DNA of 64,000 nt, from contig VDFB02254978.1 in assembly GCA_007258455.2 (NCBI GenBank), positions 1 to 64,000 of the forward strand, in the 5' to 3' direction. The stretch comes from Sequoia sempervirens. Its lineage: Eukaryota; Streptophyta; Pinopsida; Cupressales; Cupressaceae. Positions 12,059-24,191 of the stretch are shown here, piece by piece. Every line of letters begins with the position of its first letter. The stretch's first letter is position 1. Position numbers and translations under genes: made by a program. The notes beneath the pieces were generated by a model. It was not told the DNA's origin and made no database searches. It saw only the letters and a program-made list of their open reading frames with translations.

Positions 12059-12268
12059 TTTCTTAACGGAATCAACCAACATCTTCGTTGCCTTGATGTC
12101 TTTCTTCCTCCATTGCAACTTCTCTTCTTCCTCTTATGGTTCGGGAACTTTGGTCTCCACAAACTCAGCCAAATCATTCTCTTCCAAGGTGAGCATGATT
12201 CTAAACCTCCATGAAGTGAAATTTGATGCTCCCTCAAGCCTATCCTCAATCTTCAACCCATTCACCAT
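12059..12268 (-). pseudogene. Ty1/copia gag, N-terminal fragment
   Basis: The minus-strand ATG at 12268 opens a frame beginning MVNGLKIEDRLEGASNF, nearly the same as the gag start of the plus-strand copia element at 42576. There is a TAA at 12134-12136. After the block for LVDSV the sequence leaves the copia pattern and continues, in the same frame, as hAT transposase. Gag normally forms the particle that packages element RNA. Confidence 0.8.
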
Positions 12269-12360
12269 CTTGACGAAGAGATAGAATTACTCAACAATGA
12301 GAGAGAGAAAAAAGAGTATCGCTGTAATGCACAATCTGATCAAGATCTTACTTCACACCC

Positions 12361-12372
12361 GCTCTGATACCA
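12361..12372 (-). other. Primer binding site, initiator Met-tRNA type
   Basis: On the minus strand the sequence is TGGTATCAGAGC, the usual plant primer site complementary to the 3' end of initiator tRNA-Met. It lies directly after the CA end of the LTR at 12373. Confidence 0.85.
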
Positions 12373-13146
12373 TGTTAAATTTTGATATCAGATTAAGTGC
12401 ACAGAAATTAATTCAAAAAATAAACACACAACACAGCAGATACCCTGGGAAAACCCTCCTCCTGAGGGAGAAAAACCCAGCAACAATATATCACTTATAT
12501 ATTGAGTCTCAAAACAAAGTCTCCTTTACAATGAAGGCCACTAAGAGGGCCAAGAGATAACACCACAATCTGATGAAATTACAGAAATACAGTGATGTAA
12601 TCTGCCAACAAAATGCTCAGCCTCCTACAGATCTCGATCTGCTCTTGAAACAATTCGCACTTGAGAGAAGGATGGAATGAACATGCTTGAAGCACCACAA
12701 ACAGATGCAACCACAGTAGCAATGTAATACAATCTGCTGATAATATATTCACCCTTCTACAGAATTTGCACTATCTATGATGACTTATGATGAACAACAA
12801 AAAATGGATGATCGAATCAATGAACCTCATCGAATATATATACAAGTGTGGAGGCAGAGACGCATCCTTTGAAAAACATCAAGTCGGCCTCCAAACAAGA
12901 GAGATGACTCTTAGATAATCGCATCCCATCATGAGGTCGGCCTCAAATAACAATAACTAATGAATTCACATTCATAAACCATATAATGATGGCCCTTTTT
13001 AGAGATCGCTTCTTTTCTTAATAAACGTGCCTCTTCACATTGATGTCTCTATAAATTAAATAGCCTTAGGCTATTATTTAATTTATCATCATGAGTAAAG
13101 GAAATTGGCTGGAAGAATATGACCGACACTGCCATTAACATCAACA
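12373..13146 (-). repeat. Copia LTR (774 bp)
   Basis: On the minus strand it begins TGTTGATG at 13146 and ends AACA at 12373, next to the primer site. It shares blocks with the copia LTRs at 42153-42473, 47043-47534 and 63396-64000, including an AATAGCC...GGCTATT stem near its start and AGTGATATATTGTTGCTGG near its end. A TATATATA box is at 12835-12842. The 3' remainder of this copia element is missing. Confidence 0.8.
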
Positions 13147-13514
13147 ATAAGGTGCTTTAAGTAAAATTCAAAAAGTGTCCTTTGAGGCGTTGGAATTGAA
13201 GTTCTTTTAAATAAGCTTTAATATAAGTTTCCAAGTAACGTTTTCAAGAAATGTAACGTCAGTTACATTCGGATGGAGAAAATGAGAACTAGGCGTGGAT
13301 GGAGTTTATGCAGAATTTTTTTTAGGTGTAAAGAAATTTGCAATGTTTTCAGAAAACTCTAGAGTCTAAATCCTCTGTAGAGATAATGCCTCTAGTGTTG
13401 AAAGATGCACCCTGGGTATTTTTCTTGGTTAGACAGATTTATTATTGATAGGAAGTTTGAGTTTAGAAGAATCGAGGAAGAAGTCTTAAGGAAAAAGAAC
13501 GGGCTTATAATGAC
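13147..13514. other. Unassigned, possibly the left part of the gypsy 5' LTR
   Basis: No coding potential was recognised. It precedes the part of the 5' LTR that is matched by the 3' LTR. The 3' LTR is cut at this point by other sequence, so the true LTR could extend leftwards into this stretch. Confidence 0.35.
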
Positions 13515-14583
13515 AGAGTATTAGAAGTTAAGAAACTCGTTATAGTTATCTCATGCATATAATCGTGGTACTTTAGCTGAAGAATAGCAAAGGTGATGTC
13601 GGGCAACTTACAGGAAGTGAATTATTGAAGGAGCTCACAAGTTTGATTGGTATGGACAAGCGGTATTTGTCAGAGATGATTAATGAGTTTCTGCACCAAT
13701 AATTCAAAGTTTGTTGTATAGTTTCGTCTCTCAATTTAAACATCAGCTTTTCCTGAGTCAGGTGATTTGCTTGTTTGAGCGGAAGAATACCATCACTACC
13801 GTGTGATTCAAATATATTCCAGAAAAGGCATGAATTTATTCCAGTGCGTGTATAGTATTAACCTACGTATGTGTTCCTGTTGTGTGCAGGTCAATAGGAA
13901 AAAAGTAATTCTCGTGGCTTTGAGGCTGACAACAGTGTAGGAATTATTGAAGTCTTTAAAGCCTACTGATGCCATTCTTTTTAATATGAGCTTGTTAAGA
14001 AAATGGGTCCAGGGGTGACGGAGGAGATTATTGAAGTTTGTTAAGCAGCCAATTATATACTATGTGAATTCATGTTCCCCTCTTCAGTGATGATCAAAAG
14101 TAATTTGTTGTTAATCATTGGAACATCATCCATTCTTTTGGAGCATGTTATTTACTATCTTTTGGGCTACTATTGTCTTCTCATTCACTGTAAATTCAAT
14201 AAATTTAAGGTGGGTCGGCTTTGTATTTGAGCATTTGGTGTTCACCATTAATTCTCCGAGTTTGTATTTGTTGGAGGCCTGAGTGGTTTGTTGTAATGAA
14301 AAAACCAATGTTGTACATCTATACACAGTTTGTTGCTACAATGTAAAGGTCAGAACCTTTCCTTGCTTCAAAGATATAATTGTTGTTCAATTGGCTATTA
14401 CTGGAATTATCTTTTGTCATGTTAAAAATTATCTGTTGAACGATATTGGTACACTGTATTACATGGTGTTCTGTTATAAATTTCAAACCAATCAAAAAAC
14501 ACATCAACTATATTGTCCACATTAATCTATTGCAAGTAAGGAGTTGGAAAAAAATTGTGTCCAATTTGGGGTAGTTCAATTCA
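13515..14583 (+). repeat. 5' LTR of the gypsy element (matched part)
   Basis: Matches 23350-24191 from AGAGTATTAGAAG to GTAGTTCA...TTCA. The 3' copy lacks about 220 bp found here near 13965-14205. The right end CA at 14583 is one base before the primer site. The left end is only the limit of shared sequence. Confidence 0.8.
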
Positions 14584-14584
14584 T

Positions 14585-14596
14585 TGGTATCAGAGC
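14585..14596 (+). other. Primer binding site, initiator Met-tRNA type
   Basis: TGGTATCAGAGC, one base after the LTR end, in the expected place to start minus-strand DNA synthesis of the gypsy element. Confidence 0.9.
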
Positions 14597-14647
14597 TCAG
14601 TCTCTTCCTATCAACCTGTGCTTAGTTCTTGTTGGTTCTATCTTTCA

Positions 14648-16098
14648 ATGAGTGATAAAGAGCAGACATATTTTATTAGAGAACAAAAAAAAAATCAGTG
14701 GCAAACCCCTCAAGTGCCTGAAGGTCAAACAATTTCTAGAATCCTTGGTTTTCATCAAGATTCTCCCTCAGGAAGCAGTACAGGCAATATTGATATCTTT
14801 GGAGAAGAAGGAACAAGTATGGATGACAGAGATAGGGATAACATGGGTCATGAGGAACCAAGTACTCGTGACATGATCAATGATTTGGTAAGGGGGCAGC
14901 GTGAATTACAGCAGAGTATAGCACAAATGGCAGCCTTAATGACTCAACATTTGTTAAGAAATAACAATAATAACAATGGAAACAACATTGGGAACAATGC
15001 TAATGGAAGGAATGAGGGTAATGAAGATGGATCGATCAACAATAGGGCTGTTAATCAGCGCAATGTGACCAGGACAGTGAGCACTAGACCTTTGATGCCT
15101 CAATTTCCACCAAGAAATAATCCTCGGGTTGAAGTGGAACCAACACAATTGGAGCTCCAAGATCAAATCTTACAAGAATGGAGAAATTCAGACATAGAAT
15201 TCCAAGCTGAGATGTTTTTCTGTGATTATGTGGATGTTAGAATGAGACATAAACCACATAGGGGTGGGAAAGCCCATAACCATGATTAGCAAAGGAAAGT
15301 TGGCAAGTTATCCATTCCCTATTTCAATGGTTCCAGGAAAACTACAACATGAGCATGGGTGAAAAAACTTGATACATACTTTTAGCTTAATCCAATACCT
15401 GAAGATGAAGCCATCAAGTATGTTGCAACACATTTGGATGGGTGTGCACATGAGTGGTGGCACCATGCAATGGTGACATTACGCCATGATCAGATTGATT
15501 CTTATGTTGTTTTCACGGAGAGATTGATTGATAGGTTCGATAAGAAGGATCCTGAACTCCATTTTAAGGAGTTACCTCGGCTTAAGCGATGGGGGTCAGT
15601 GGACACTTATATAGCAGATTTTCTGAGACTTTCAGTGCTTGTGACAAATATTTCTGAAAGAAGTTCGATTGTGTTGTTCATGGATGGTTTAGCAGATCCG
15701 TTAAGGGGTTGGATTAAAGCACTTAGCCCACCCACATTACAAGATGCAATTAAAAAAGCAAGGGATATGGAGTCATCTACTTCAAAGAGCAAAATTCAAT
15801 CCAAGGGGTTTATGTCTAAAAAAAATAAAAAACAAAAAAAAATTAGAAGGATGCAAAACAGTCAAAAAACATGCCTCCAACATTGGATGATGAGCAGCTT
15901 AATGATTGTAGAAGGAAAGGTTTGTGCTATTATTGTGATGAGCAATGGGACAAAACATATAAGTGTGCTAATAAGGCAAAGGCAAAACAATTAGAATACT
16001 ATACAGCTGATGAATCAAGTTCAGAAAATTCAGATCAGCAAGCTGGTTCAAAAGAAAGTGACAGTGAGAGCTCTTCTGATGAGTCTGAAAAGGAGTAG
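14648..16098 (+). pseudogene. Ty3/gypsy gag
   Basis: The first good ATG (14648) gives MSDKEQTYF. The frame runs to a TAG at 15287 and continues with two more stops (TGA and TAG near 15350 and 15386). From 15434 comes a typical gag core (HEWWHHAMVTL, then RFDKKDPELHFKEL). A frame change near 15870 leads to the zinc-knuckle region CYYCDEQWDKTYKC, where the usual His of CCHC is replaced by Tyr. The tail is Ser/Glu rich. An Asn-rich run sits near 14960-15060. Gag would form the particle; this copy cannot be translated in full. Confidence 0.85.
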
Positions 16099-16110
16099 GG
16101 GGACAAAGGT

Positions 16111-16664
16111 GTGATAGGCCAACTTTCTAGTTTGCAAAAAATAGGTTCTTTTCATGTTAGAGGAGTGTTATGTGGGCAGCATATAGTGACACTTATTGAC
16201 ACAGGTGCTACTCACAACTTTATTGATGAGAGAGTGGTTGCTAGAAGAGGAATCAAACTGAAGATTGTGAGGGCTTCAAGGTTATGGTACCAGATGGATT
16301 CACTCTTACTTGTACCAAGAAAATTTATGATTTGAGAATTCAGCTAGGTGAGTATGAGCTTAGAGATGATTTCTACGTGATGAGCATAGGGGATATGGAC
16401 ATGGTTCTCGGTATACAATGGCTTCACTCCATTGGTGAGTTCACTATGAATCTCCAAACTATGGAGATGAAGTTTAATTTGGATGGTAAGAAGAATACAC
16501 TTAGGGGAATGTTTAATGGTGGACCACGTACAGTCTCTTTCAAAAGGATAGAGAGGCTTATTAGACAGGATCAGGTGGAGTGGACAGCAGAATGTATTAT
16601 TATGCCTACAGATACAAATACAAACAACCTAAGAGGATCTATCACGATGATGTTGAGATTTTGA
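16111..16664 (+). pseudogene. Ty3/gypsy aspartic protease
   Basis: The retropepsin active-site motif DTGA (in LIDTGATHNFIDE) is at about 16198-16210. After a frame change near 16290 the sequence continues with DMVLGIQWLHSIGEF, the typical second half. It is linked to reverse transcriptase by another frame change near 16600. The protease would process gag-pol. Confidence 0.82.
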
Positions 16665-18278
16665 TGACTAAGCATAAAACAGTTTTTGGGACCATACCTC
16701 CAGGGATACCACCTAATAGAGGAACGGAGCACGTGATAGAGCTTGAAGGGGCAAAACCGGTGATTACTACACCTTATAGACATCCTAAGCGCCACAAGGA
16801 TGAAATAGAAAAGGCAATTAAGGAGCTGATTGAGATGGGGCATATTAGACCAAGTAAGAGTCCTTTCACCTCTTCGGTGGTGTTGGCTAAGAAAAAAAAT
16901 CCTTCAATGTGCATGTGTATTGACTACAAGGCATTGAACAAGAGAACTATAAAAAACAGGTATTTGATCCCTCGCATAGATGAGTTGAATGATGAATTGC
17001 ATGGGGCTCATTATTTTTCTAAAATTGATTCAAGATTAGGATACCATTAGATACGAGTTAGAGAAGAGGATGTGGAGAAGGCAGCATTTAGATGCCATTA
17101 TGGACATTTTGAGTTTTTGGTGATGCTTTTTGGCTTAACTAATGCTCTAGCTACATTTCAATCCTGTATGAACAAGGTGTTTCGTAATCAGCTCAGAAAG
17201 AATGTTCTTATATTTTCTTATGGCATCTTAATATACAACAAATCTTGGGATGAGCACATGAGGCATTTAGAGTAAGTGTTGAGTATTTTGGAGGAGTCAC
17301 TTTATGCTAAGGAAAGTAAATGTGAATTTGGGATGACTGAGCTCCTTTATTTGGGTCATATAATTAGTGCCAACGGTGTCAAGGTTGATCCTGAAAAGAT
17401 CAAAGCAATTGTTGATTGGCCTCCACCTACAAACCTATCGCAGCTTAAGGCATTCTTTGGGTTGTGTGGTTTTTACAAGAGATTTGTCAAGGGCTTTTCG
17501 CAAAAAGCAGCACCTCTTACAGATTTAACCTAGAAGGAGGCTTTCAATTGGTCTAATTCAGCACAACAATGTTTTGATCAGTTCAAGCAAATTATGAGTA
17601 CTTGTCCCATTTTGGCTATTCCAGATTTTTCCCAACCTTTTGAGTTGGAATGTGATGTCTCGGGAGAAGGCATTGGGGATGTTTTGATGCAAAATAAGCA
17701 TCCAATTACCTTTGAAAGTAGAAAGTTAAGAGGAGTTGAACGTAGTTATTCTATTTATGATAAAGAAATGTTGGCCATCATGCATGCTTTGGCCAAATTT
17801 AGATCTTACTTGGTAGGAGGGAGGTTTGTAGTCAAAACATATCATAATAGCCTCAAATACTTCTTGAATCAAAAGGATCTCAATGATAGACAACAGAAAT
17901 GGGTGAGCAGATTACAGGCATACGATTTTGACATTGTATATGTCAAAGGAAAGAGAAATGTTCTTGTTGATGCGTTGTCTAGGAGACCCCATTTGTGCTC
18001 ATTGGTTGAGATTGGTGATGACTGGAGGGAGTTAATTATTGCAGATTATGCTAAGGATTCTTGGGCCACGAATATTATAGAAGGTACTACTCAAGATGAC
18101 AGGTATACAGTTTTTAATGGGCTGATTATGTATAAGGGCAGAATTTTTTTGGTGCCCAATTCAAAGCTTAAGGCCAAAATTTTGAGAGCTTTTCATGATC
18201 CCCATATGGCTGATCACCTAGGGTTCTTTAAAACATATAGGCAGATCCACGAAAGGTTTATGTGGAAAGGGATAAAAA
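16580..18278 (+). pseudogene. Ty3/gypsy reverse transcriptase, RNase H and start of integrase
   Basis: Reverse transcriptase motifs are seen from CIDYKALNKRTIKNRYLIPRI through FGLTNALATFQ to LYLGHIISANGVKV. The catalytic FxDD box is FSYG here (about 17213-17224), so both aspartates are lost. Stops interrupt at 17048, 17273 and 17531. The frame from 17594 holds RNase H (FELECDVSGEGIG, YDKEMLAIMHAL) and then the His pair of the integrase zinc finger (RAFHDPHMADHLG). A hAT insertion at 18279 separates this from the Cys pair. Confidence 0.88.
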
Positions 18279-19316
18279 CTATGCTCCACGGGGACACGTC
18301 CCCTGTGTTTTTATGTTGTTTCCCGTACCGGGTACGAAACGGGGACGCGGGGACGGCTAGGAAACGTCCCCTGGCCGTCCCCTTTTGCCCTCCAAGTACC
18401 CGGTACTTCCAGGGGACTTTTGGCAAAAGGTAGGGGACGTAGGGTACTTCTAGAAGTACCCGAAACTTCCCAGCCGTCCCTCATCCGTACCGGGTACTTC
18501 TAGAAGTACCCTATGGCCCAGCAGCAAAAAAAACACATTAAAAAAAGGCATGGGCGGGCCCACAAGGGACACCCCATGCCACTTAACCTAATTTATGCCT
18601 TATATATGCCCTAAAATGAGAAAAAGCAACTTATTTTTACATTTGGCTTGTAAAGTGAAGGAGAGCAAAAGAAGAGCAGCTGAGTGAACGATCGCCAAAC
18701 TAGTCAGTATCGTCAGACTCCAGCCTTACGTTGGGATGTTAATCCCAAAGATGCTATGTAGATTGAGGAGAATGCACATGAGGGATTGGTTGGGGTTCCA
18801 TTGGTTGAGGCAGATCCTTCTATTGACATGGACACTGACACTAACTTAGACTCGAGCTCTAATAGCGAGGGCGATGCTGATTTAGACCTACCTTATGCTG
18901 ATTAGGGACCTTGGACAGCGATATATTTTCTTAGTTTTATGTTTAGCATGTCATTTCATAGTTGACACTTGGAGCCTTTGGGCATTTTGGTTATAATTCT
19001 CAGACTTTTATATGATATGTGTGCACATTGATAATGAAAAGCATTTGAATTTTGTTAATTTGTTTGTCGATTCTCGTGTGAAATCTCAATTCAAGTCTAA
19101 TGATATGTATTAAGCTTATACAAATGTCTAGAATGAATGCTTTATCAATGTTATGCTATGAACATTTGAAATTTCTATATATTTTTAAAAAATTCCCTAT
19201 TTTTTTATCAGCCATCCCCTGCCGTCCCCTAAAAAATGACCCAAAAGTACCCCCGTACCAGAAACTCGTCCCGCCATACTGGGTACTCCCTGTCCTCGAA
19301 ACCCCGTGGAGCATAG
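18279..19316. mobile_element. Non-autonomous hAT element (deletion derivative), 1038 bp
   Basis: Both ends carry the 15-bp inverted terminus CTATGCTCCACGGGG, and the flanks carry the 8-bp target duplication GATAAAAA (18271-18278 and 19317-19324), both hAT hallmarks. Its left part matches 59022 to about 59449 and its right part matches about 62039 to 62666 of the full element. The right part is roughly 95% alike by eye, including the end of the transposase coding region (18715-18905, plus strand). The middle 2.6 kb with BED finger and catalytic core is missing, so it can move only if another element supplies transposase. Confidence 0.93.
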
Positions 19317-19324
19317 GATAAAAA

Positions 19325-20259
19325 CTGAAATCCTTAAATATGTTAGGAAGTGTCCTATATGTCAACAAAACAAGGATGAACACTCTTATCCAGCTAGGTT
19401 ACCCATTCCTAATCAAAAATGGGAGTGCATTTCAATGGATTTTATCACAGGGCTTCCAAAGGTACAAAGTAAGGATTGTGTGTATGTGGTTGTGGATAGA
19501 CTCACAAAATTTACTCATTTTCATGCTATTTCAACTACATATACAACACTGCAGGTGACTGATCTAATTTTTAGAGAAATTTTCAGACTTCATGGGATGC
19601 CTAGGAACATTGTTAGTGATAGGGACAGCAAGTTCTTGACTCTCTTCTGGTAGGAACTCTTTAGATTGAGTGGAACGAAGCTCACCCCTAGTTCCAGTTA
19701 CCATCCACAGAGAGATAGTCAAACACAAATTATTAACAAGTGGGTGGAAGGATATCTAAGGAATTATTTCTCAAGACAACAGAAGGCTTGGGTGAAGTGG
19801 TTACACTTAGGTGAATATTGTTATAGTTTGACTTACCATACATCAATCTGAATGTCACCGTTTATAGCACTTTATGGTTATGAAGCTCCAATTTTTCTTG
19901 ATTTACTCTTTGGGGACAGCAGGGTAACAAAGGCTAGAGATTTACTTCAGGAAAGCCAGGGCATAATGAAAACATTGAAGGAGAATATGCAACAAGCTCA
20001 AAATCAGCAAAAATTGTATGTTGATCAGCACTATTCAAAGAGGAGTTTCGAGGTTGGTAACATGGTGTATCTAAGATTGCAGCCCTACCAGTAATCTACA
20101 CTCGAAAAGAGTGGTTCAAAAAAATTAAAACCATGATTTTATGGTACCTTTCAAGTCACCAAAAGAATTGGAGAGGTGGCTTATGAGCTGGAGTTACCAG
20201 CAAATAGCAAAGTTCATAATGCTTTCCATGTTTCTCGCCTCAAAAAGGCATTGGGCTAA
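19325..20259 (+). pseudogene. Ty3/gypsy integrase, part after the nested insertion
   Basis: It continues from the zinc-finger Cys pair (CPICQQNK) into the catalytic core: Asp in SMDFITG, Asp in SDRDSKF. The third catalytic residue is Gln (19726-19728, in SQTQIIN), where the family has Glu in GQTE. Stops occur at 19651, 19849 and 20092. The end [11 protein letters not shown] is the usual end of this pol type. Removing the insertion with one copy of its target duplication would make the two halves contiguous, so the insertion came after the element landed. Confidence 0.87.
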
Positions 20260-20261
20260 GT

Positions 20262-21489
20262 TACCGATTCCTCCCTGGGAGCCTCCGGATACAATATGAT
20301 TTGATTCGGATTCAATACAGTTCAAATTGGGACAAGATTTGAATTTCCACCTGCGGATATGCCCAAGATACAACTTGCCTCTATGGATTCATCCAGGATA
20401 TGCCTAGACCGAATCCGACACGAATCCAGACGCGTGAACGCCCAAGCCGCAGAAAAAGTGCTTTTTTTTGCAATTCAAGTTGAACAAGAAACCCTTGGAA
20501 ACGCTCATTGATTATGTATGAAGTCATATCGAACTTTCCTGTAGTTTCAATCTGACACAATTGCTTGTGGATCACATTGTTGATGAGGGCCACTCAATTG
20601 ATTATTACCTTGCCTTTGCAAATGATATTTATTATTTGATCAGTTTGTTGAGGTCCAAAAATGACTTGGACCATACAATGGGAAACTTGAGCCAACTTCA
20701 CCATGAGTAACCTCTGGAGAAGGTCGATTCTTTTCTAATCTGTTCTAACACTAGTCTATGCTAACAGTTTTAGGGAAAATGGCTAGGAGGTAAGGGTTTA
20801 TAAAGGTGCCCAAAGATTACACTTAGCCACAACAAGAAATTTGCGAACAAAAAGGGACCTCTTGCAATTGAGGACAAGGACATGTAGGGACTCCACTACC
20901 AGTATCATACGTCTACAGTACTCATTCAACAATAGTAAGAGAACCGAGATCCAAATCTTTAAAGAAATGCCAAGAATGCATCCGGTCTTCTTCATAGAGA
21001 TACCCTCCAAAAAGAGTAGGATACTCTTATTTGCAGTTTAGCCTAAAAAGAAGCGTTATCCACAACCATTGACTTAGCAAGATTCAATAGATGAGATTTC
21101 AAGAGAATTCTATCCCCTATTATTACACAGGCCCACTTTTGCATACACTAAGGAAGAGTGGTCCATGCCATTATTGCTTTTATGATATTTGAACTTTACA
21201 TTATGGTATTTTAATGTAAACACTGGACATTTTTATATCATGACATTTGATATCATGACATTCGAGTATCACTATTATAATTTTATATCATGGCATTTTT
21301 AGGTTTGAACTTTAATTTATAATTTTATATCATGACATTCGAGTATCACTATTATTTTAATATTTGACTATAAAAGTGGTGATGTATTTTTGCTATGTTA
21401 TTAGACTATTAATATGGTGGTGTATTCTGAAATATGCCCCTTAATTTTTTCTCTTGATTTTCAATATCAATTACAATGCACATGCACCC
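20262..21489. other. Unassigned sequence inside the gypsy 3' region
   Basis: The pol-like sequence stops at KKALG and an unrelated stretch rich in GGATTC/GAATCC words follows (20285-20420). No terminal repeats or coding domains were recognised. An exact 28-bp direct repeat lies at 21251-21278 and 21328-21355. Confidence 0.4.
21251..21355 (+). repeat. Exact 28-bp direct repeat, 77 bp apart
   Basis: The word starting TATCATGACATTCGAGTATC occurs identically at 21251-21278 and 21328-21355 within AT-rich sequence. It is probably a small local duplication. Confidence 0.7.
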
Positions 21490-22195
21490 GTTAAGGTTAG
21501 CTCCAAACCAAAACGATGCAGAAAAGAACTCTAACCAAGAATGTGCCCTAAAACAACTTAAGGAAGAGGGGCGGGCATATGGTCAGAGGATCCCTAGGAT
21601 CTAATAATTCAACAACTATAGGACGATTACAATTCAAAGTACAAAATAAAGTCAACGCCAAGAATGTGCACACAAGATCCCTTTGAAGGCGAGGTGTTAA
21701 CATATGGCGGAGTAAATATTACAAAACTAAAAGAACTTAGGCGGTGAACCAGCCATAAAGATTTCCGCTCAACCACTTAAACAGTGAGGGGAATACTACA
21801 AACAATTCAACTAATTCATCCGCTATGGCGGGCATACACTTGAGAGTGGGAATTCTCCACTTAACAGTGGGTGGTAAATGAAATTACAAATCAGATTACT
21901 CCACACTGGCGGTAAACCATCCAGGGGTTATAATATTTGCATCAATTAATCACAAGTAAATGCAGTAACAAAATGGTTGGATTAGTACTACTAATTCACA
22001 ACCTTACAATTAAAGAAAAACTGCAAATTACAAGTGTTAAAATGATAGAATGATTGAAAATATATAAAGGATGATTCTTTCAAGTTCTAAACCTCTTGAA
22101 GACTGAAATTGAAGCCAAAAACTGAACTTATAGCAATCTGATTTTAAAAACCAGCAAACTAAAATTGTTCAACCAACAAATGGAAACTAATAAAA
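21490..22195 (-). other. Leader-like sequence beside the LTR at 22196
   Basis: It carries repeated GGCGG/CCGCC-type words in a low-complexity setting, reminiscent of 55500-55790, the leader of the minus-strand element at 50241-58257. The resemblance is loose, so the assignment as internal leader is tentative. Confidence 0.35.
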
Positions 22196-23312
22196 TGCTT
22201 ATAACTTCTTCAATATACCTCCAAATTGAATGAAAGAAATTGTTGAAGCTCCTGTGAAGGTTGGCGCCCAAATTGCTACATTGAAATTGCATCAAAACTC
22301 AGCCATTTATTTTTGCACGAAGTCCAATACCTCCTGAAATGGTACGGCCTCCTTGCTGGTGCGATTTTGGCAAGATAAAAATAAATACTTTGAAATAAAT
22401 TCTGATCTTCTATGGGAAGGGGCGCCCATGTGCTAGGAATCCATATGTTCAATACCCAGAAGCATATTAAAATCGTACAAAGAGCTGTCAATGAAAATCA
22501 CCTTCAGCCATGAATGAACCAGCAAGCTCAAAAACTGAAAAATATTTCAAATTCTCCAACAATGAAGCTCAATGTGCACTTTTGAATGAAGCACACTCTA
22601 TATTCACCATCTAGGGAACCATAGTTTCAGGCCCGAAAAATGGAGACAAATTTGCTAAGCTATCCCTTAGCCGGATTCTGGATTTCAAACCAACAACATA
22701 ACGTTATTTTTTTCCAAAGACGATCAAATCCTGGAGCAAAGCTTGCTTTTATAACTTTTGGAGGTGACTTTTCAACTTCCATCTTTTCACCTCCCAAAAT
22801 GGATGCCCCTTTTCACTTTTGAAATATTTTAATTTTGAAAAAAATTATATTTCTCCTCAATATGGTATCCCACTTCAAGGCATAAAATAACATTAGAAAA
22901 TATAAAATATTTACTTCATGAAGCGTCCCCCCTTCATGTCCACCTTTTAAAACAACTTAAGTTAATGCACTAGGCCAAGGGGTCAACTTGAAATTAAAAC
23001 ATTAATGCCTTGAAATATACTATTTCTCCAAAAATTACACTTCTAAAGCCAAAACCAGAATAATTCAACTGCTCCAACAAAAGAACTCACTTAAGGGCTG
23101 CCAACTGGACCACTGCCAAAACTAGACTTACTAAAAATAGCCAATGCCAAAAATAGTAAGTTCATCACAAAACCAACAGAAAGCTGAACTGAGCTGGAAG
23201 CAAGGCTTATTGAAAGCGGAAACCCTAAATTTGCACATCTGAGTAGCCTACGGATTCCCGGAAATAGGCTGAATCCAAATGAAGAGCGTATGGCCAAAAT
23301 GGGGACATTACA
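22196..23312 (-). repeat. LTR of the TGTAATGTCCCC family, minus strand
   Basis: Read on the minus strand it starts TGTAATGTCCCC at 23312 and ends near GAAGTTATAAGCA at 22196. It shares the start and internal blocks (a GGGAAGGGG...GCCCA...GTGCTxGGAATCCA block, and repeated TTTTTAGTAA words near the start) with the LTRs at 50241-51598 and 55997-58257. It lies between the gypsy pol and the gypsy 3' LTR. Confidence 0.7.
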
Positions 23313-23349
23313 CCCCCACCCTCCCCCCTCTCAATTGTCTTGTTCAACA

Positions 23350-24191
23350 AGAGTATTAGAAGTTAAGAAGCTTGTTATAGTTATCTCATGCATATAATCG
23401 TGGTCCTTTAGCTGAAGAATAGCAAAGGTGATGTCGGGCAACTTACAGGAAGTGAATTATTGACGAAGCTCGCCAGTTTGATTGGTATGGACAACTGGTA
23501 TTTGTCAAAGATGATTAATGAGATTTTGCAAAAGTGATTTGAAGTTTGTTGTATAGTTTGGTCTCTCAATTTACACATCAGCTTTTCCTAAGTCAAGTGA
23601 TTTGCTTCTTTGAGCGGAAGACTACCATCACTGCCATGTGATTCACATATATTCTAGAAAAGGTGTGAATTTATTCCAGTGTGTGTATAAGAGTATTAAC
23701 CTGCGTATGTGTTCTTTCTATGTGCGGGTTAATAGCAAAAAAGCAATTCCCGTGGCTCTGAGGTTGACAATTATGTAGGAATTATTGAATTCTTTAAAGT
23801 TTACTTATTCTTTATTGTGGGTCAACTTTGTATTTAGGCATTTGGTGTTCACCATTAATTCTCCAAGTTTGTATTTGCTGGAGGCTTGAGTGGTTTGCTG
23901 TAATGAAAAAATCAGTGTTGTACATCTATACACAGTTTGTTGCTACAGTGTAAAGGTTAGAACCTTTCCTTGCTTCAAAAATATAATTGTTGTTCAATTG
24001 GATATTACAGGAATTATCTTTTGCCATGTTAAAAGTTATTTGTTGAACAATATTGGTACACTGTATTACATGTTGTTCTATTATAACTTTCAAACCAATC
24101 AGAAAACACATCAACTTTAGTGTCCACATTAATCTATTGCAAGTAAGGAGTTGGAAAAAAAATTGTGTCCAATTTGGGGTAGTTCATTTCA
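23350..24191 (+). repeat. 3' LTR of the gypsy element, left-truncated
   Basis: Matches 13515-14583 with an internal loss of about 220 bp. It ends at the same TTCA (24191). On its left, sequence changes abruptly at 23350 to a C-rich stretch next to the foreign LTR. Confidence 0.8.

Larger units (their letters stand above)
13515..24191 (+). mobile_element. Degenerate Ty3/gypsy retrotransposon with nested insertions
   Basis: Order: 5' LTR, primer site, gag, protease, reverse transcriptase, RNase H, integrase, 3' region, 3' LTR. This is the gypsy order, with integrase after RNase H. The interior is broken by many stops and several frame changes. A hAT derivative interrupts the integrase zinc-finger region (18279-19316), and another LTR with flanking material lies between pol and the 3' LTR (about 21490-23345). 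The pol sequence resembles chromovirus-type elements of conifers such as IFG7, by recognition only; no chromodomain was seen. Confidence 0.85.

Noticed and set aside
14283..14525. Open frames inside the gypsy LTR (also near 23890-24129)
   Set aside because: The same shadows occur in both LTR copies and carry no domain; LTR sequence explains them.
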